Part shown: piece after piece, positions 26,493 through 35,748 of the stretch
Position numbering within the stretch: position 1 is the stretch's first letter
Layout: each line of letters opens with the position of its first letter
NCBI GenBank assembly: GCA_013299105.1
Contig: JAAFJY010000024.1
Span: forward strand, 1 to 43,776
Reading direction: 5' to 3'
DNA: 43,776 nucleotides
From: Chitinophagales bacterium
GTDB taxonomy: Bacteria > Bacteroidota > Bacteroidia > Chitinophagales > Saprospiraceae
Made by a program: the position numbers and the translations under genes
The notes under the pieces: generated by a model
Seen by the model: the letters and a program-made list of their open reading frames with translations, nothing else
Told to the model about the DNA's origin: nothing
Database searches by the model: none

Positions 26493-27134
26493 TCAAAGAG
26501 AACGTTCAAATACGAAAGTTTTGAAGGACTTTCCGTTTGGCAAAAAATGCTCTTTAAAACCCTGCTTGACCAAACCACAATCTTCTGCCCGCTTGCTCAA
26601 TTCATCCGCATCAACCAACACAAACAAATCGCCAGCGACTTTGATACTCTCTACTCCGGTGGGACTGACCGCTACTGCTCCGTTGTTGACCTGGATGGTA
26701 ACGATGAGTTTTCCACCGGTTTTCAGGTTGTTTTTCACAAAAGCCAAACAAGGTTCAATCCGGGTGTATTCAACGACCAGGGCTACCCACACAAAATCGG
26801 CCTGGCAGACTTGCTCCTCCTTGCTTTGGGTGATGTCCAATTGGCGCAATTGTAAATTGGGCAACTGCTCACCCAAGCGAAGCCTGCAAGCCTCCAAGTA
26901 TTTTTCGTTGATGTCCACGCCAAAAACTTGGGTAGTGATTGTAGGATCAATGTGCTCTAGCCCATTGCCGCCGGCTACACCCAAAAATAGGGCTGTTTCG
27001 GGCTGAAAATCCTGAAGGTAGGTTTTTGTCAAATGGCTCAGCAACTGCAATTGCCCCACTGTTTCGTGCGACATGTGTTTTTCGTAATCATCCAAGGGGA
27101 TTTGGTGCCAAACATGGTCTTTTGACTCGGACAT
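26493..27134 (-). CDS. Class I SAM-dependent methyltransferase
   Basis: I take the start at ATG 27134 (MSESKDHVWHQIPLDDYEKH), giving 213 aa. A longer open frame reaches 27245 but would overlap the divergent lipoprotein gene at 27220 and adds a non-conserved extension. SAM-binding motif I is ALFLGVAGGNGLEHI, the acidic loop is VFGVDINEKYLEA, then LRQLDITQS, and motif IV-like DFVWVALVVEYT followed by LKTGGKLIVTIQ. The fold is a standard Rossmann methyltransferase. The substrate cannot be deduced. Confidence 0.8.
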   Translation of the reverse strand: MSESKDHVWHQIPLDDYEKHMSHETVGQLQLLSHLTKTYLQDFQPETALFLGVAGGNGLEHIDPTITTQVFGVDINEKYLEACRLRLGEQLPNLQLRQLDITQSKEEQVCQADFVWVALVVEYTRIEPCLAFVKNNLKTGGKLIVTIQVNNGAVAVSPTGVESIKVAGDLFVLVDADELSKRAEDCGLVKQGFKEHFLPNGKSFKTFVFERSL

Positions 27135-27219
27135 ATGGTGGTGCTTAAAAGGATAACACAGAATTAACCGAAACATAGCGCCTTCAATTTGCTTTTGCAC
27201 TATTTTTCTCAAAAAAAAC

Positions 27220-29622
27220 ATGCGTAGTATTTTAGTGCTTTGCACAGTGGCCTTGTTTTTGCTGACTTGTCAACGTGAACCTGGTGAACAGCTTTACCGC
27301 CAGCTCAGTAAAAACCGCATCGGCTTACCCAATGGCTGGGCTTTGACTCCAGTGGGCCAGCACTTGAAACTGGGTGATTTGCCGCTCAACATGGTCTTGA
27401 ATGGTGCTGGAGACCGGGCTGTCGTCAGCAACAATGGCCAAAGTGGGCATAGCTTACAATGGATTGATTTGCAAAAAAATCAAGTGTTGCACACCCTCGA
27501 TGTACCAAAACTGTGGTACGGTTTGGCTTTAAATGCAGCTGGAAATAACCTTTATGCATCCGCTGGCAATGACAATTGCATCCGCCGTTACGGCATCGAA
27601 AAAGACCAGCTCAAATACCGGGATTCCATCTCTTTGGGCAAAGCTTTCCCGAAAAACAAAATCTGGCCCGCAGGACTAGCATTGGACGAAAAAAGGCAAC
27701 AACTCTACGTGGCTTGCAAGGATTCGACCGCTTTGTTTGTCCTTGATTTACAAGCCAAAAAAGTAAAAAAAACGATTGCTTTGGGCGCGCAGGCCTATTC
27801 AGCAGTTTTGTCCAAAAGCGGGGAGGACCTGTATGTCTCGCTTTGGGGCGGAGCAGAAGTAGTGGTCATTGACTTGGCAAGGGAAGAGGTAAAAAAGCGC
27901 ATCAAAGTCGGCTTGCATCCTACCGAAATGGTCGAAAGCGCCGATGGCAAACGCTTGTTCGTGGCCTGTGCGGACGACAACTCGGTTTTCGTCATCGACT
28001 TGGTCCAACTCAAAGTCCAGGAAAACCTCAACGCTGCGCTCTATCCAGATGCGCCCACAGGCAGCGGCAGTACTTCCCTGGCTTTGGATGAAGCGGGTAA
28101 AAAACTATACGTGGCCAATGCTGACAACAATTGCCTGGCAGTATTCGACGTGAGCGAAGTGGGGGAGAGCCGCGCATTTGGCTTTGTCCCCACGGGCTGG
28201 TACCCCAGCGTGGTGCGTTTTTGGGGTAAAAACATTTACGTCTGCAACGGCAAAGGAGTTTTAGGCTCGAAAGCCAATCCCAAGGGCCCGCAACCCAATG
28301 ACGACCACGGAGGAGGCGAAGAATACATTGCTGGCTTGTTCAAAGGCGCTTTGTCGGTCATTGCGCTACCAGATGCCCTCACTTGGGCAGCTTATCGGCG
28401 CTTGGTTTACGAAAACACACCTTATAGCAAAGAAAAAGAGCTGCAAGCGGCAGGGGAAAAAGGCAACCCGATTCCCAGCAGGGTAGGAGAGTTCTCGCCG
28501 ATCAAATACGTTTTTTATATTTTAAAAGAAAACCGCACCTACGACCAGGTTTTGGGTGACCTGCCTAAGGGCAATAGCGATCCCAGCTTGTGCCTTTTTC
28601 CTGACAGCATCACGCCTAACCACCACGCCTTGGCCCGCGAATTTGTACAACTAGATAATTTTTATGTGGATGCTGAAGTCAGTGCCGATGGCCACAGTTG
28701 GTCGATGGCGGCTTATGCCAATGATTACAATGAAAAAACCTGGCCGACCAACTACGGTGGCCGAGGTGGCGATTACGATTACGAGGGTCAAAACCCCACT
28801 GCCGTGCCCAAAGCCGGCTTTTTATGGAACCAAGCCCTCAAAGCTGGCATCAGTTTTCGCAATTACGGTGAATTTGCCTACGGTTATGATGAGCCGATGG
28901 ACCCAAGTTTGCGCCCCCATACTTGCAAAAGTTTCCCAGCCTGGGACCTCAACATCAAGGATTCCTTGCGATACGAGCGTTGGAAAACTGATTTTGACGA
29001 GTTGCTCCGCAAGAATGCCGTGCCCCGTCTGAGCATTTTTAGCCTGGGTGGCGACCATACTTCCGGAGCGGCACCAGGAGCGCGTACCCCCAAAGCGATG
29101 GTGGCCGACAACGATTGGGCGATGGGTAAAATCGTAGAGCACATTTCCAAAAGCCCGATCTGGAAAGAAACGGCCATTTTTATCCTGGAAGACGACGCCC
29201 AAAACGGCCCTGACCACGTTGACGCACACCGCTCGGTATGCCTGGTAGCCAGTCCCTATGCCCGACGGAATCACCTTGAGCACACCCTTTATGCTACCAG
29301 CTCGGTGGTCCGGACCATTGAATTGATCCTGGGGCTGAAACCGATGAGCCAATACGATGCAGGGGCTACACCGCTTTACGCTTGCTTCAGTAAAAAGCCC
29401 CATTTTGCCCCTTACCAGGCCCGTCCTTATAACATCAAACTCAATCAATTCAACCCCAAAACTGGGAAATTGGCTGAAATGTCCAAAAACCTGCCCCTGC
29501 ACAAAGTCGATGCAGTACCTGAACGATTGTTCAATGAAATCATTTGGAAAGCGGTCAAAGGAACTCAGCAAGACATGCCCGCGCCCAGGCGAAGTGCATT
29601 TGTATTTGGCGATTCCGACTAA
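27220..29622 (+). CDS. Bifunctional YncE-like beta-propeller / phosphoesterase lipoprotein
   Basis: 800 aa with lipobox LLTC (Cys17). Residues of about 35-350 form a YncE-type propeller with repeated 'D..GKxLYVAxxDxxxxxVxDL' blades. From about 425 on is a PF04185-type phosphoesterase (the alkaline phosphatase superfamily group that includes phospholipase C), with ENRTYDQVLGDLP (from Glu437), GGDHTSG (Asp612, His613) and HVDAHRS (His666, Asp668, His670) as likely metal-binding sites. Proteins with this architecture are common in Bacteroidota; the substrate is probably an extracytoplasmic phosphodiester or phospholipid. It lies just upstream of the SusC/SusD pair, with a possible separate promoter between them. 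Confidence 0.85.
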   Translation: MRSILVLCTVALFLLTCQREPGEQLYRQLSKNRIGLPNGWALTPVGQHLKLGDLPLNMVLNGAGDRAVVSNNGQSGHSLQWIDLQKNQVLHTLDVPKLWYGLALNAAGNNLYASAGNDNCIRRYGIEKDQLKYRDSISLGKAFPKNKIWPAGLALDEKRQQLYVACKDSTALFVLDLQAKKVKKTIALGAQAYSAVLSKSGEDLYVSLWGGAEVVVIDLAREEVKKRIKVGLHPTEMVESADGKRLFVACADDNSVFVIDLVQLKVQENLNAALYPDAPTGSGSTSLALDEAGKKLYVANADNNCLAVFDVSEVGESRAFGFVPTGWYPSVVRFWGKNIYVCNGKGVLGSKANPKGPQPNDDHGGGEEYIAGLFKGALSVIALPDALTWAAYRRLVYENTPYSKEKELQAAGEKGNPIPSRVGEFSPIKYVFYILKENRTYDQVLGDLPKGNSDPSLCLFPDSITPNHHALAREFVQLDNFYVDAEVSADGHSWSMAAYANDYNEKTWPTNYGGRGGDYDYEGQNPTAVPKAGFLWNQALKAGISFRNYGEFAYGYDEPMDPSLRPHTCKSFPAWDLNIKDSLRYERWKTDFDELLRKNAVPRLSIFSLGGDHTSGAAPGARTPKAMVADNDWAMGKIVEHISKSPIWKETAIFILEDDAQNGPDHVDAHRSVCLVASPYARRNHLEHTLYATSSVVRTIELILGLKPMSQYDAGATPLYACFSKKPHFAPYQARPYNIKLNQFNPKTGKLAEMSKNLPLHKVDAVPERLFNEIIWKAVKGTQQDMPAPRRSAFVFGDSD

Positions 29623-29703
29623 TCTTGCATTTTTCGTCTAAAAAACTGGCAAAAACCGCATGTTTTCTGCAAAAAATGTAAATTTGAGCAAATTTCAATC
29701 ACC

Positions 29704-29738
29704 TTTTTGGCAAAAACTTGCAAATTATTGTTCTTTTG
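29704..29738 (+). promoter_or_regulatory. Possible promoter of the SusC/SusD operon
   Basis: TTTTTGG (29704-29710), a 20-bp spacer and TTCTTTTG (29731-29738) resemble Bacteroidota -33 and -7 elements (TAnnTTTG with one mismatch). A transcript starting near 29745 would carry a leader of about 115 nt before ATG 29862. Confidence 0.35.
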
Positions 29739-29796
29739 CTCCCAGTTATAAGAAACAACTCACGAATCGATTTTTTGATCAACCCTAACTCAAATT

Positions 29797-29848
29797 GTAA
29801 CCAGACAGTCGACTTTTTTGGTAAAATCAGAACCGACTGGATGGTTAC
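29797..29848 (+). promoter_or_regulatory. Stem-loop in the susC leader
   Basis: gtaaccagacagtcg (29797-29811) pairs with cgactggatggttac (29834-29848) at 13 of 15 positions, enclosing a 22-nt T-rich loop. It ends 13 nt before the susC ATG at 29862 and could influence translation. It has no T-run after it, so it is not an intrinsic terminator. Confidence 0.35.
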
Positions 29849-29861
29849 CAACTATTCTAAC

Positions 29862-32800
29862 ATGACGAAGCGTTTACGAAACTTAAGTTGGCTGCTTTTC
29901 GTCCTGTGCTTGCCCATGGGAACCCTATTGGCACAGCAAAGGACCATCAGCGGCGTCGTGCTCGATGGAACGGATGAAAATCCGGTCATTGGAGCTACTA
30001 TTCTAGTCGTTGGTGCGGGCACGGGCACCGTTACCGATGTTGATGGCAAATTTTCCATCGCTGTCCAGAAGGGCCAAGTCCTGAGATTTAGTTACACCGG
30101 ATATGCTGCGCAAGAAATCAATGTGGATGACTTGACCAATAACCTCGTCAACATCACTTTGCAATCGGCAGCGGCTGAATTGGGTGAAGTGGTGGTTACG
30201 GCTTTGGGGATCAAAGAAGAAAAGCGAAAGCTGTCCTACTCTATTCAAGAACTCAAAGGCGATGAAATCAGCGGCACGGGTCGCGACAACTTCCTGGTCT
30301 CGTTGCAAGGCCGGGTCGCAGGCTTGAACATGACCCCTACCAGTGGCCAAGCAGGTTCGTCTGTAGCTATCCAGTTACGCGGTCCCAGCTCAATCGACGG
30401 CAACAACCAGCCTTTATTTGTAGTAGATGGCTTGCCAGTTGACAACCGCACTTTTAACCAAGGTGCCTTGGTTTCGGACCAAGCTAACCGTACAGCCGAC
30501 TATCAAAACCGTATCGGCGACATCAACCCTGCTGACATTGAGTCGATCACGGTACTTAAAGGTCCTGAAGCAGCGGCTTTGTACGGGATTGATGCCTCGT
30601 CTGGTGCCATCATCATCACCACCAAGCGTGGCAGGGATACTGGTGGCCGAGGAAAAGTCAATTACGACAACTTGTTCCGCAGCGAGCAGGTTTATCGTTT
30701 ACCAGCATACAACACCGATTACCAACGTGGTTTCAATGGCGCAGTTGATCCTACTTCCGCATCCTTGCGCTACTTTGGCCCAAAAGTGGCCGAAGGGGTA
30801 CAGAAGTTCGACAATTTGGACAACTTCTTCCGCAATGGTTTTACCCAAACCCATAACCTGGGGCTTGAAGGAGGGAACAAAACCGTATCTTACCGTTTGT
30901 CAACGTCTTATACCGATCAGGACGGCTTTGTACCTACCAACGAATTCAACCGCCTTTCGATCCGCTTGAACTCTACTGCTAAAATCAGCAAGAAATTTGA
31001 GGCCAATACCACGTTGAACTACGTCAACACCAGTTCTACGGTTCCATTTAGAGGAGAATTTGGTTACTTGCTAGGGCTTTTGCAATGGCCATCTACCGAT
31101 GATGCTGCTAATTATCTCAATCCAGATGGTACCCGCAGAAAATTGGTGCAAGATTCCAATGAGCCTGACAATCCTTTTTGGAATGTATTTCAGAACACCA
31201 ATGAGAACCGCACCAAACGAACCATTGGCAACCTGAGCTTAAACTATACACCGAATAAGTGGTTGACCTTGACTGGCCGCATGGGAGGAGATATTTACAA
31301 CACCCTGGGTTTACAATTTACCCACCCTGAGTCAAACCGTGGAATTACTGGCCGTGGCCGCGTCGAAACTTTCAGCGAAAGTAGCCAATTGTTGAACGGC
31401 AACTTGCTGGCTACTGTCCGCAAGAAGATTGGCAAAGACTTCAGTACCAACCTGACCATTGGTGGCTCAGTGGACGACCGCAATTACGAAACTACCGCAG
31501 TATCAGGTGAGCGCTTGTACATCCCCGATTTCCGCAGCATCAACAACTCGGACCCTACCTCTCAGCGCAACAAGTTGACGGTCACTCGTCAGCGCTTGTT
31601 GAGTGTATTGGGGAGTTTTGAATTTGGCTACAAAAACCTGGCTTTCTTGAGTGTGCGTGGCCGCAACGACTGGTCTTCTACTTTGCCCATAGAAAACCGC
31701 TCTTTCTTCTACCCATCGGTGGGCTTGAGTTTTGTATTCTCCGAATTGGATATTTTCAAGAATTCCTTCCTGTCTTTCGGAAAACTGCGTGCCACCTATT
31801 CCCAAACGGGTAAAGATGCGCCTCCTTATCGCATTTTGCCTCGCTTGGTGCCGCAAACCAGTACGGGGGGAGGTTTTGCCTACGATTTCTTTGGGGGGAA
31901 TACAGCCCTCAAACCTGAGCGCACGGAAGGATACGAATACGGTGCCGAGTTAATGTTTTTTAAGCGCCGATTGGGCTTGGATGTTACCTATTTTAGCAAT
32001 TCTCGTTTTGACCAGATCGTGGCCCAGCGTTTGAGTTACGGCACTGGTTTTATTTTTGGTTTGGTAAACGGCGGGACCTTCTCCAACAAAGGGATAGAAG
32101 TATCGCTAAAAGCAACACCTATCCAATCGAAGAAAGTGAGTTGGGACCTGATTACCAACTTCACCAGTTTCACCACCAGCGTGGACAACCTGCCTGCCGA
32201 CCAGCCGGAGTTTTACAACTCTGATACCTGGCTGTACAGCAATGCGCGCGCCAGTGCTTTCGTGGCTGACCTGGCCCGTTTCTATCCTGGAGTGAATCTG
32301 GCCTTCAACCAGCGGGGTTTGGGAACTGCAACTGCCATTGGCGGTTACAGCTACCTGCGCAACAATGCGGGACAGGTATTGATCAATCCTACTACTGGCT
32401 TACCAGTGATCAATACCAACTTCTTGCCCATTGGCGACCGCAACCCGGATTTTACATTAGGCATTACCAACCAGGTTCGCATTGGGGGTTTTTCGGCCTC
32501 ATTTTTGCTTGATTTGCGCAAAGGAGGCGATGTGTTCAACGGTACCGAACGCTTCTTGTTTCAAAATGGCTTGAGTGCTCGCACCACCAATCGTGACATC
32601 CCAACCGTATTCAATGGCGTGTTGCGCGATGGGCGTGAAAACTCCGAAAACCCAACCGCCAATACCATCCAGGTGAGCCCGCTGACCCGGAGTGATTTTT
32701 TCACTGCTTTCCCAGAATCGGAATTTGTAGAAAAAGACATCAACTGGATTCGCTTGCGCGATGTGACGCTGAGTTATACTTTTCCTCCGGCCATGTTCAA

Positions 32801-32996
32801 CAAAAACAAGTTCATCACTTCTTTGAATGTGTTTTTGACTGGTACTGACCTCTGGTTATTGACCAACTACACGGGTGCCGATCCCAGTGTAAATGGCAAT
32901 ACCGCAACTACACGTGGGGTTGGAGCCGCAGGATTTGACTTTGGTACAGTTGCCCTGCCTCGTACCATCTCTGGTGGTATCCGAGTAGGTCTTTAA
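29862..32996 (+). CDS. SusC/RagA-family TonB-dependent outer-membrane transporter
   Basis: I place the start at ATG 29862 (MTKRLRNLSWLLFVLCLPMG...LAQQ, a signal peptide), giving 1044 aa; the frame is open from 29718, but the extra 48 residues precede the signal peptide. N-terminal carboxypeptidase-D-like domain RTISGVVLDGTDENPVIGAT..., then LGEVVVTALGIKEEKRKLSY and a plug domain with SSIDGNNQPLFVVDGLPVDN and ITVLKGPEAAALYG. A 22-stranded barrel follows, ending in the typical aromatic/leucine C-terminus. It imports large substrates (oligosaccharides or peptides) across the outer membrane together with SusD, using TonB. The partner gene follows by 25 bp. The peptidase-rich neighbourhood suggests peptides rather than glycans (inference). 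Confidence 0.93.
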   Translation: MTKRLRNLSWLLFVLCLPMGTLLAQQRTISGVVLDGTDENPVIGATILVVGAGTGTVTDVDGKFSIAVQKGQVLRFSYTGYAAQEINVDDLTNNLVNITLQSAAAELGEVVVTALGIKEEKRKLSYSIQELKGDEISGTGRDNFLVSLQGRVAGLNMTPTSGQAGSSVAIQLRGPSSIDGNNQPLFVVDGLPVDNRTFNQGALVSDQANRTADYQNRIGDINPADIESITVLKGPEAAALYGIDASSGAIIITTKRGRDTGGRGKVNYDNLFRSEQVYRLPAYNTDYQRGFNGAVDPTSASLRYFGPKVAEGVQKFDNLDNFFRNGFTQTHNLGLEGGNKTVSYRLSTSYTDQDGFVPTNEFNRLSIRLNSTAKISKKFEANTTLNYVNTSSTVPFRGEFGYLLGLLQWPSTDDAANYLNPDGTRRKLVQDSNEPDNPFWNVFQNTNENRTKRTIGNLSLNYTPNKWLTLTGRMGGDIYNTLGLQFTHPESNRGITGRGRVETFSESSQLLNGNLLATVRKKIGKDFSTNLTIGGSVDDRNYETTAVSGERLYIPDFRSINNSDPTSQRNKLTVTRQRLLSVLGSFEFGYKNLAFLSVRGRNDWSSTLPIENRSFFYPSVGLSFVFSELDIFKNSFLSFGKLRATYSQTGKDAPPYRILPRLVPQTSTGGGFAYDFFGGNTALKPERTEGYEYGAELMFFKRRLGLDVTYFSNSRFDQIVAQRLSYGTGFIFGLVNGGTFSNKGIEVSLKATPIQSKKVSWDLITNFTSFTTSVDNLPADQPEFYNSDTWLYSNARASAFVADLARFYPGVNLAFNQRGLGTATAIGGYSYLRNNAGQVLINPTTGLPVINTNFLPIGDRNPDFTLGITNQVRIGGFSASFLLDLRKGGDVFNGTERFLFQNGLSARTTNRDIPTVFNGVLRDGRENSENPTANTIQVSPLTRSDFFTAFPESEFVEKDINWIRLRDVTLSYTFPPAMFNKNKFITSLNVFLTGTDLWLLTNYTGADPSVNGNTATTRGVGAAGFDFGTVALPRTISGGIRVGL

Positions 32997-33021
32997 TGGT
33001 CCCATCTAAAAATTGAAGAAA

Positions 33022-34515
33022 ATGAAACTTTTCAAAATAACGCTTTTTACTTCCATCTTGATCGTCCTGAGCAGTTGCGACGGTTACTTGGACATCAACC
33101 AGGACCCCAGTAACCCCCAGTTGGCCCAAGGATATGTGGTTTTACCACCTATTCTTGGACAAATGGTACGAGGTGAAGCTTTCGATTCCCGTTTCATTGG
33201 CCAATATGTGCAGTACTGGGCCAGTTCAGCGGCGGGCAATGATTGGGATCGACATGGATACGCTCCCGGCTCGGACGCTTCGGGTGAAAAATGGCGCTCG
33301 CATTATTGGACCATCGGCCTCAACATCGACATCATCTTGGCCGATGCTCGTGCCAACAATTTGGCGGACTACGAAGGTGCAGCCAAGGCCATTCGCGCCT
33401 GGAGTTGGCAAACCACCACCGATTACCACGGTGAAATGATCCTCAAACAGGCTTTCGAGCCCAACCGTTATGTATTCGATTACGATTCGCAAGAAGAGGT
33501 GTATGCTGAGGTGGTGAAATTGTGCAACGAGGCCCTGGTGGCCTTGGCTCGTACCGACTACACCAAAACGCTCGCTCGCGCAGACCTGGTGTACAAGGGC
33601 GATACCGACAAATGGACTCGTTTTGTGTATGCTGTATTGGCCCGCAATGCCCACCATTTGAGCAACAAGTCCACCTACAATCCCGACAAGGTGATTGAGT
33701 TTGTCGATAAATCCTTCCGCAACAACGCCGACAACTTCGATGTACCCCATGCTGGAACCAATACTGTCGATGCCAATTATTTTGGCCCTTTGCGCAATAA
33801 CATGGCCCTTTATCGCCCTACCAACTACATCATCGGTTTGATGGACGGGACTGGCCCCAGCAAGGTCGTGGATCCACGCCTGCCGATCATGTTTGCTGCT
33901 GCGCCCGATGGCGTTTTTCGGGGTGTTGCACCTGGCTCTGGTGACCCCAACAACGTAGCTAACAATACCAAGCGCGTACCTAATCTCTGGGGTGCTCTGG
34001 GTGTAGTTCCGACAGTAGGCAAGTGGATTTTTGACGATAAGGTTGGGCATCCACTGATCACTTACTTCGAGTTGCAGTTCATGAAAGCGGAGGCTGCGCT
34101 GAAGAAAGGCGACCGTGCGATGGCTTTTGCAGCCTTCCAAGCAGCAGTTCGTGCATCTTTGGACTATGTAAAAGTGCCAGCGGCGGCTCAAACTACTTTC
34201 ATGACCAGTGCAGCCTTGCCACAAGCTGCGGCTGATTTGAAACTGAGCGACATCATGCTGCAAAAGTACATCGCTTTGTACGGCCACGGCAACCTGGAAA
34301 CCTGGGTGGACATGCGCCGTTACAACTACGATCCAACGGTTTACACGGGCTTTTCTTTGCCTACCCTTTTGTACCCCGACAACAGCGGAAAAACGGCCCA
34401 ACGGGTACGCCCTCGCTTCAATTCGGAGTACGTGTGGAACCTGGTTTCGCTGCGCAACATCGGTGCCGATCAACCCAATTACCACACCAAACCGATGTGG
34501 TTTTCTCAACCTTAA
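33022..34515 (+). CDS. SusD/RagB-family nutrient-binding lipoprotein
   Basis: 497 aa from ATG 33022 (MKLFKITLFTSILIVLSSC); a TTG nine bases upstream also opens the frame but is less likely. The lipobox is LSSC, followed by DGYLDINQDPSNPQLAQ, typical of the SusD-like_2 group. TPR-like helical segments include YFELQFMKAEAALKKGDRAMA, and the end is AQRVRPRFNSEYVWN. It is a surface-exposed substrate-capturing lid for the SusC transporter encoded directly upstream. The two clearly form one operon with the DUF4397 gene downstream. Confidence 0.9.
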   Translation: MKLFKITLFTSILIVLSSCDGYLDINQDPSNPQLAQGYVVLPPILGQMVRGEAFDSRFIGQYVQYWASSAAGNDWDRHGYAPGSDASGEKWRSHYWTIGLNIDIILADARANNLADYEGAAKAIRAWSWQTTTDYHGEMILKQAFEPNRYVFDYDSQEEVYAEVVKLCNEALVALARTDYTKTLARADLVYKGDTDKWTRFVYAVLARNAHHLSNKSTYNPDKVIEFVDKSFRNNADNFDVPHAGTNTVDANYFGPLRNNMALYRPTNYIIGLMDGTGPSKVVDPRLPIMFAAAPDGVFRGVAPGSGDPNNVANNTKRVPNLWGALGVVPTVGKWIFDDKVGHPLITYFELQFMKAEAALKKGDRAMAFAAFQAAVRASLDYVKVPAAAQTTFMTSAALPQAAADLKLSDIMLQKYIALYGHGNLETWVDMRRYNYDPTVYTGFSLPTLLYPDNSGKTAQRVRPRFNSEYVWNLVSLRNIGADQPNYHTKPMWFSQP

Positions 34516-34553
34516 TGTTCAGGAATCTAAGTATATGAACGATTGTTGTAGAA

Positions 34554-34585
34554 GTTGAAGGGTTGAAATGTTGAAGGGTTGAAAA
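34554..34585 (+). repeat. 16-bp tandem duplication in the SusD-DUF4397 gap
   Basis: gttgaagggttgaaa occurs at 34554-34568 and again at 34570-34584. Related gttgaa-rich sequence reappears after the DUF4397 gene (35420-35460). The function is unknown; such spacers are common between genes here. Confidence 0.6.
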
Positions 34586-34653
34586 GTGTGGCCCTGGGTG
34601 ACTTCTTCCTTCTTGGTTCTTTGCGGATGATTCTGATTTAAAACTTTTGATCA

Positions 34654-35412
34654 ATGAAAAACATAAGCCTATATATATGTTGTCTGGTGCTCGGTTTGCT
34701 GGGGGTTTCTTGCGGCGATGAGCACAATTTCACCGAGTCGGTCACCCTGGTAACGGGTGGGGCACGCCTGAAAATCCACCATGCAGCGGTGGATGTACCG
34801 GGGATCGTGATCAGCGTAAATGACAAAGTCGTGTCAGGGGTGATCACTGTGCCACCCGCTACCCCAGGTTTGCTCAACTACGGTTCTACTTTTCCGGCCA
34901 GCGACTACATCGTGGTGCCTGCTGGTGCTGTAAAAATTACCATTACCCAGCCCGCTACCGCTACGGTGGCCGAACGGGTATTGACTGCCACCGTAAATGT
35001 GCAGGATGGAAAATATTACACCGTTCACGCCTTGGGTAATGCCGGAACTTACAGCTTTCTGACCTCGGAAGACGACCTGATCGTGCCCGATGCCAACAAA
35101 ACTTACTTGCGTTTCATCAATGCGGTGACAGGGACCACCAGCCCCGGCATTGAGTTTTTGTTGGATGGCAAAGTGGTGGCAACTGCTGCGGGCTTGAGCG
35201 ATGGCAAGGAAACTTTCCTCGCTTACGAACAACCGGGATCGGCTCGCTTCACGATCACCATGCGCGAAACGGGTAAAACAGCTACCATCGGCAACTCTTT
35301 GGCCAGTTTAAACCTAGTGCGAGGTAAAAAATACACCATCATTGCGAGAGGCTTGTTCGGGAATACGGTAACGGCCACCCGGCCTACGATTTCGCAGATT
35401 TTCAACAACTGA
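34654..35412 (+). CDS. DUF4397-domain lipoprotein
   Basis: 252 aa, lipobox GVSC (about Cys20). Two Ig-like DUF4397 halves are visible: ARLKIHHAAVDVPGIVISVN with VPAGAVKITITQP and YYTVHALGN, then YLRFINAVTGTTSPGIEFLL with KETFLAYEQPGSARFTITMR and GKKYTIIARGLFGN. DUF4397 proteins often follow SusC/SusD pairs as auxiliary surface lipoproteins; the ligand is unknown. The gene lies 138 bp after SusD on the same strand and is probably co-transcribed. Confidence 0.82.
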   Translation: MKNISLYICCLVLGLLGVSCGDEHNFTESVTLVTGGARLKIHHAAVDVPGIVISVNDKVVSGVITVPPATPGLLNYGSTFPASDYIVVPAGAVKITITQPATATVAERVLTATVNVQDGKYYTVHALGNAGTYSFLTSEDDLIVPDANKTYLRFINAVTGTTSPGIEFLLDGKVVATAAGLSDGKETFLAYEQPGSARFTITMRETGKTATIGNSLASLNLVRGKKYTIIARGLFGNTVTATRPTISQIFNN

Positions 35413-35451
35413 GTCTTTGGTTGAAATGTTAAAATGTTGAAGGGGCGAAAA

Positions 35452-35486
35452 GTTGAAAAGATCGAAACGCTCGAAGTCTTTTCAAC
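35452..35486 (+). terminator. Small hairpin after the SusC/D-DUF4397 genes
   Basis: gttgaaaag (35452-35460) and cttttcaac (35478-35486) form a perfect 9-bp stem with a 17-nt loop, 40 bp past the DUF4397 stop. There is no strong T-run, so termination is only a guess. Confidence 0.3.
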
Positions 35487-35516
35487 ATGTCAACCTTAAT
35501 ATTTGAGCTAAAATAA

Positions 35517-35613
35517 GATGGACACCTTTGCTTTTGAGGTTTAGTAAAAAAAGAACACAACTTCCTTTCATACAGTTGCTTATCTTTTTTCACTAAACCC
35601 AAAGCTGTCCACC
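35517..35613. repeat. Long imperfect inverted repeat (about 97 bp)
   Basis: The left arm 35517-35554 pairs with 35583-35613 in two blocks: 12 of 14 in the outer block (gatggacacctttg with caaagctgtccacc) and 16 of 17 in the inner block (ggtttagtaaaaaaaga with tcttttttcactaaacc), with a 7-nt bulge on the left. The A/T-rich inner arms give a T-run, so it could act as a terminator of the SusC/D transcript, or be a small hairpin element. Confidence 0.55.
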
Positions 35614-35656
35614 TTGTTTTTTTACGCTCCCCTAAACCTTTCAACTACTTTTTATT

Positions 35657-35748
35657 GCCCTTCGTCTGCCTAAAAGCAGCATAAGGGCAGAGAATAGCTC
35701 CTGGGTTTGGCCATCTGGCTACCAGGGGCTATTTTCGTTTTATGCTGC
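35657..35748 (+). promoter_or_regulatory. Structured leader overlapping the penicillin acylase start codon
   Basis: Three pairings compete or nest. (A) gccctt (35657-35662) with aagggc (35683-35688), containing ctgc/gcag inside. (B) A strong hairpin aatagctcctgg (35693-35704) with ccaggggctatt (35722-35733), 12 bp with one G-U, followed by ttcgtttt. (C) gcagcataa (35676-35684) with ttatgctgc (35740-35748), which includes the ATG at 35742 and encloses B. C shares bases with A, so A and C are mutually exclusive. Start-codon masking or attenuation is possible; B could also simply be a terminator of the upstream operon. Confidence 0.4.

Noticed and set aside
33226-34509. 427-codon open frame antisense to SusD
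   Set aside because: A shadow of the SusD gene; no family resemblance.
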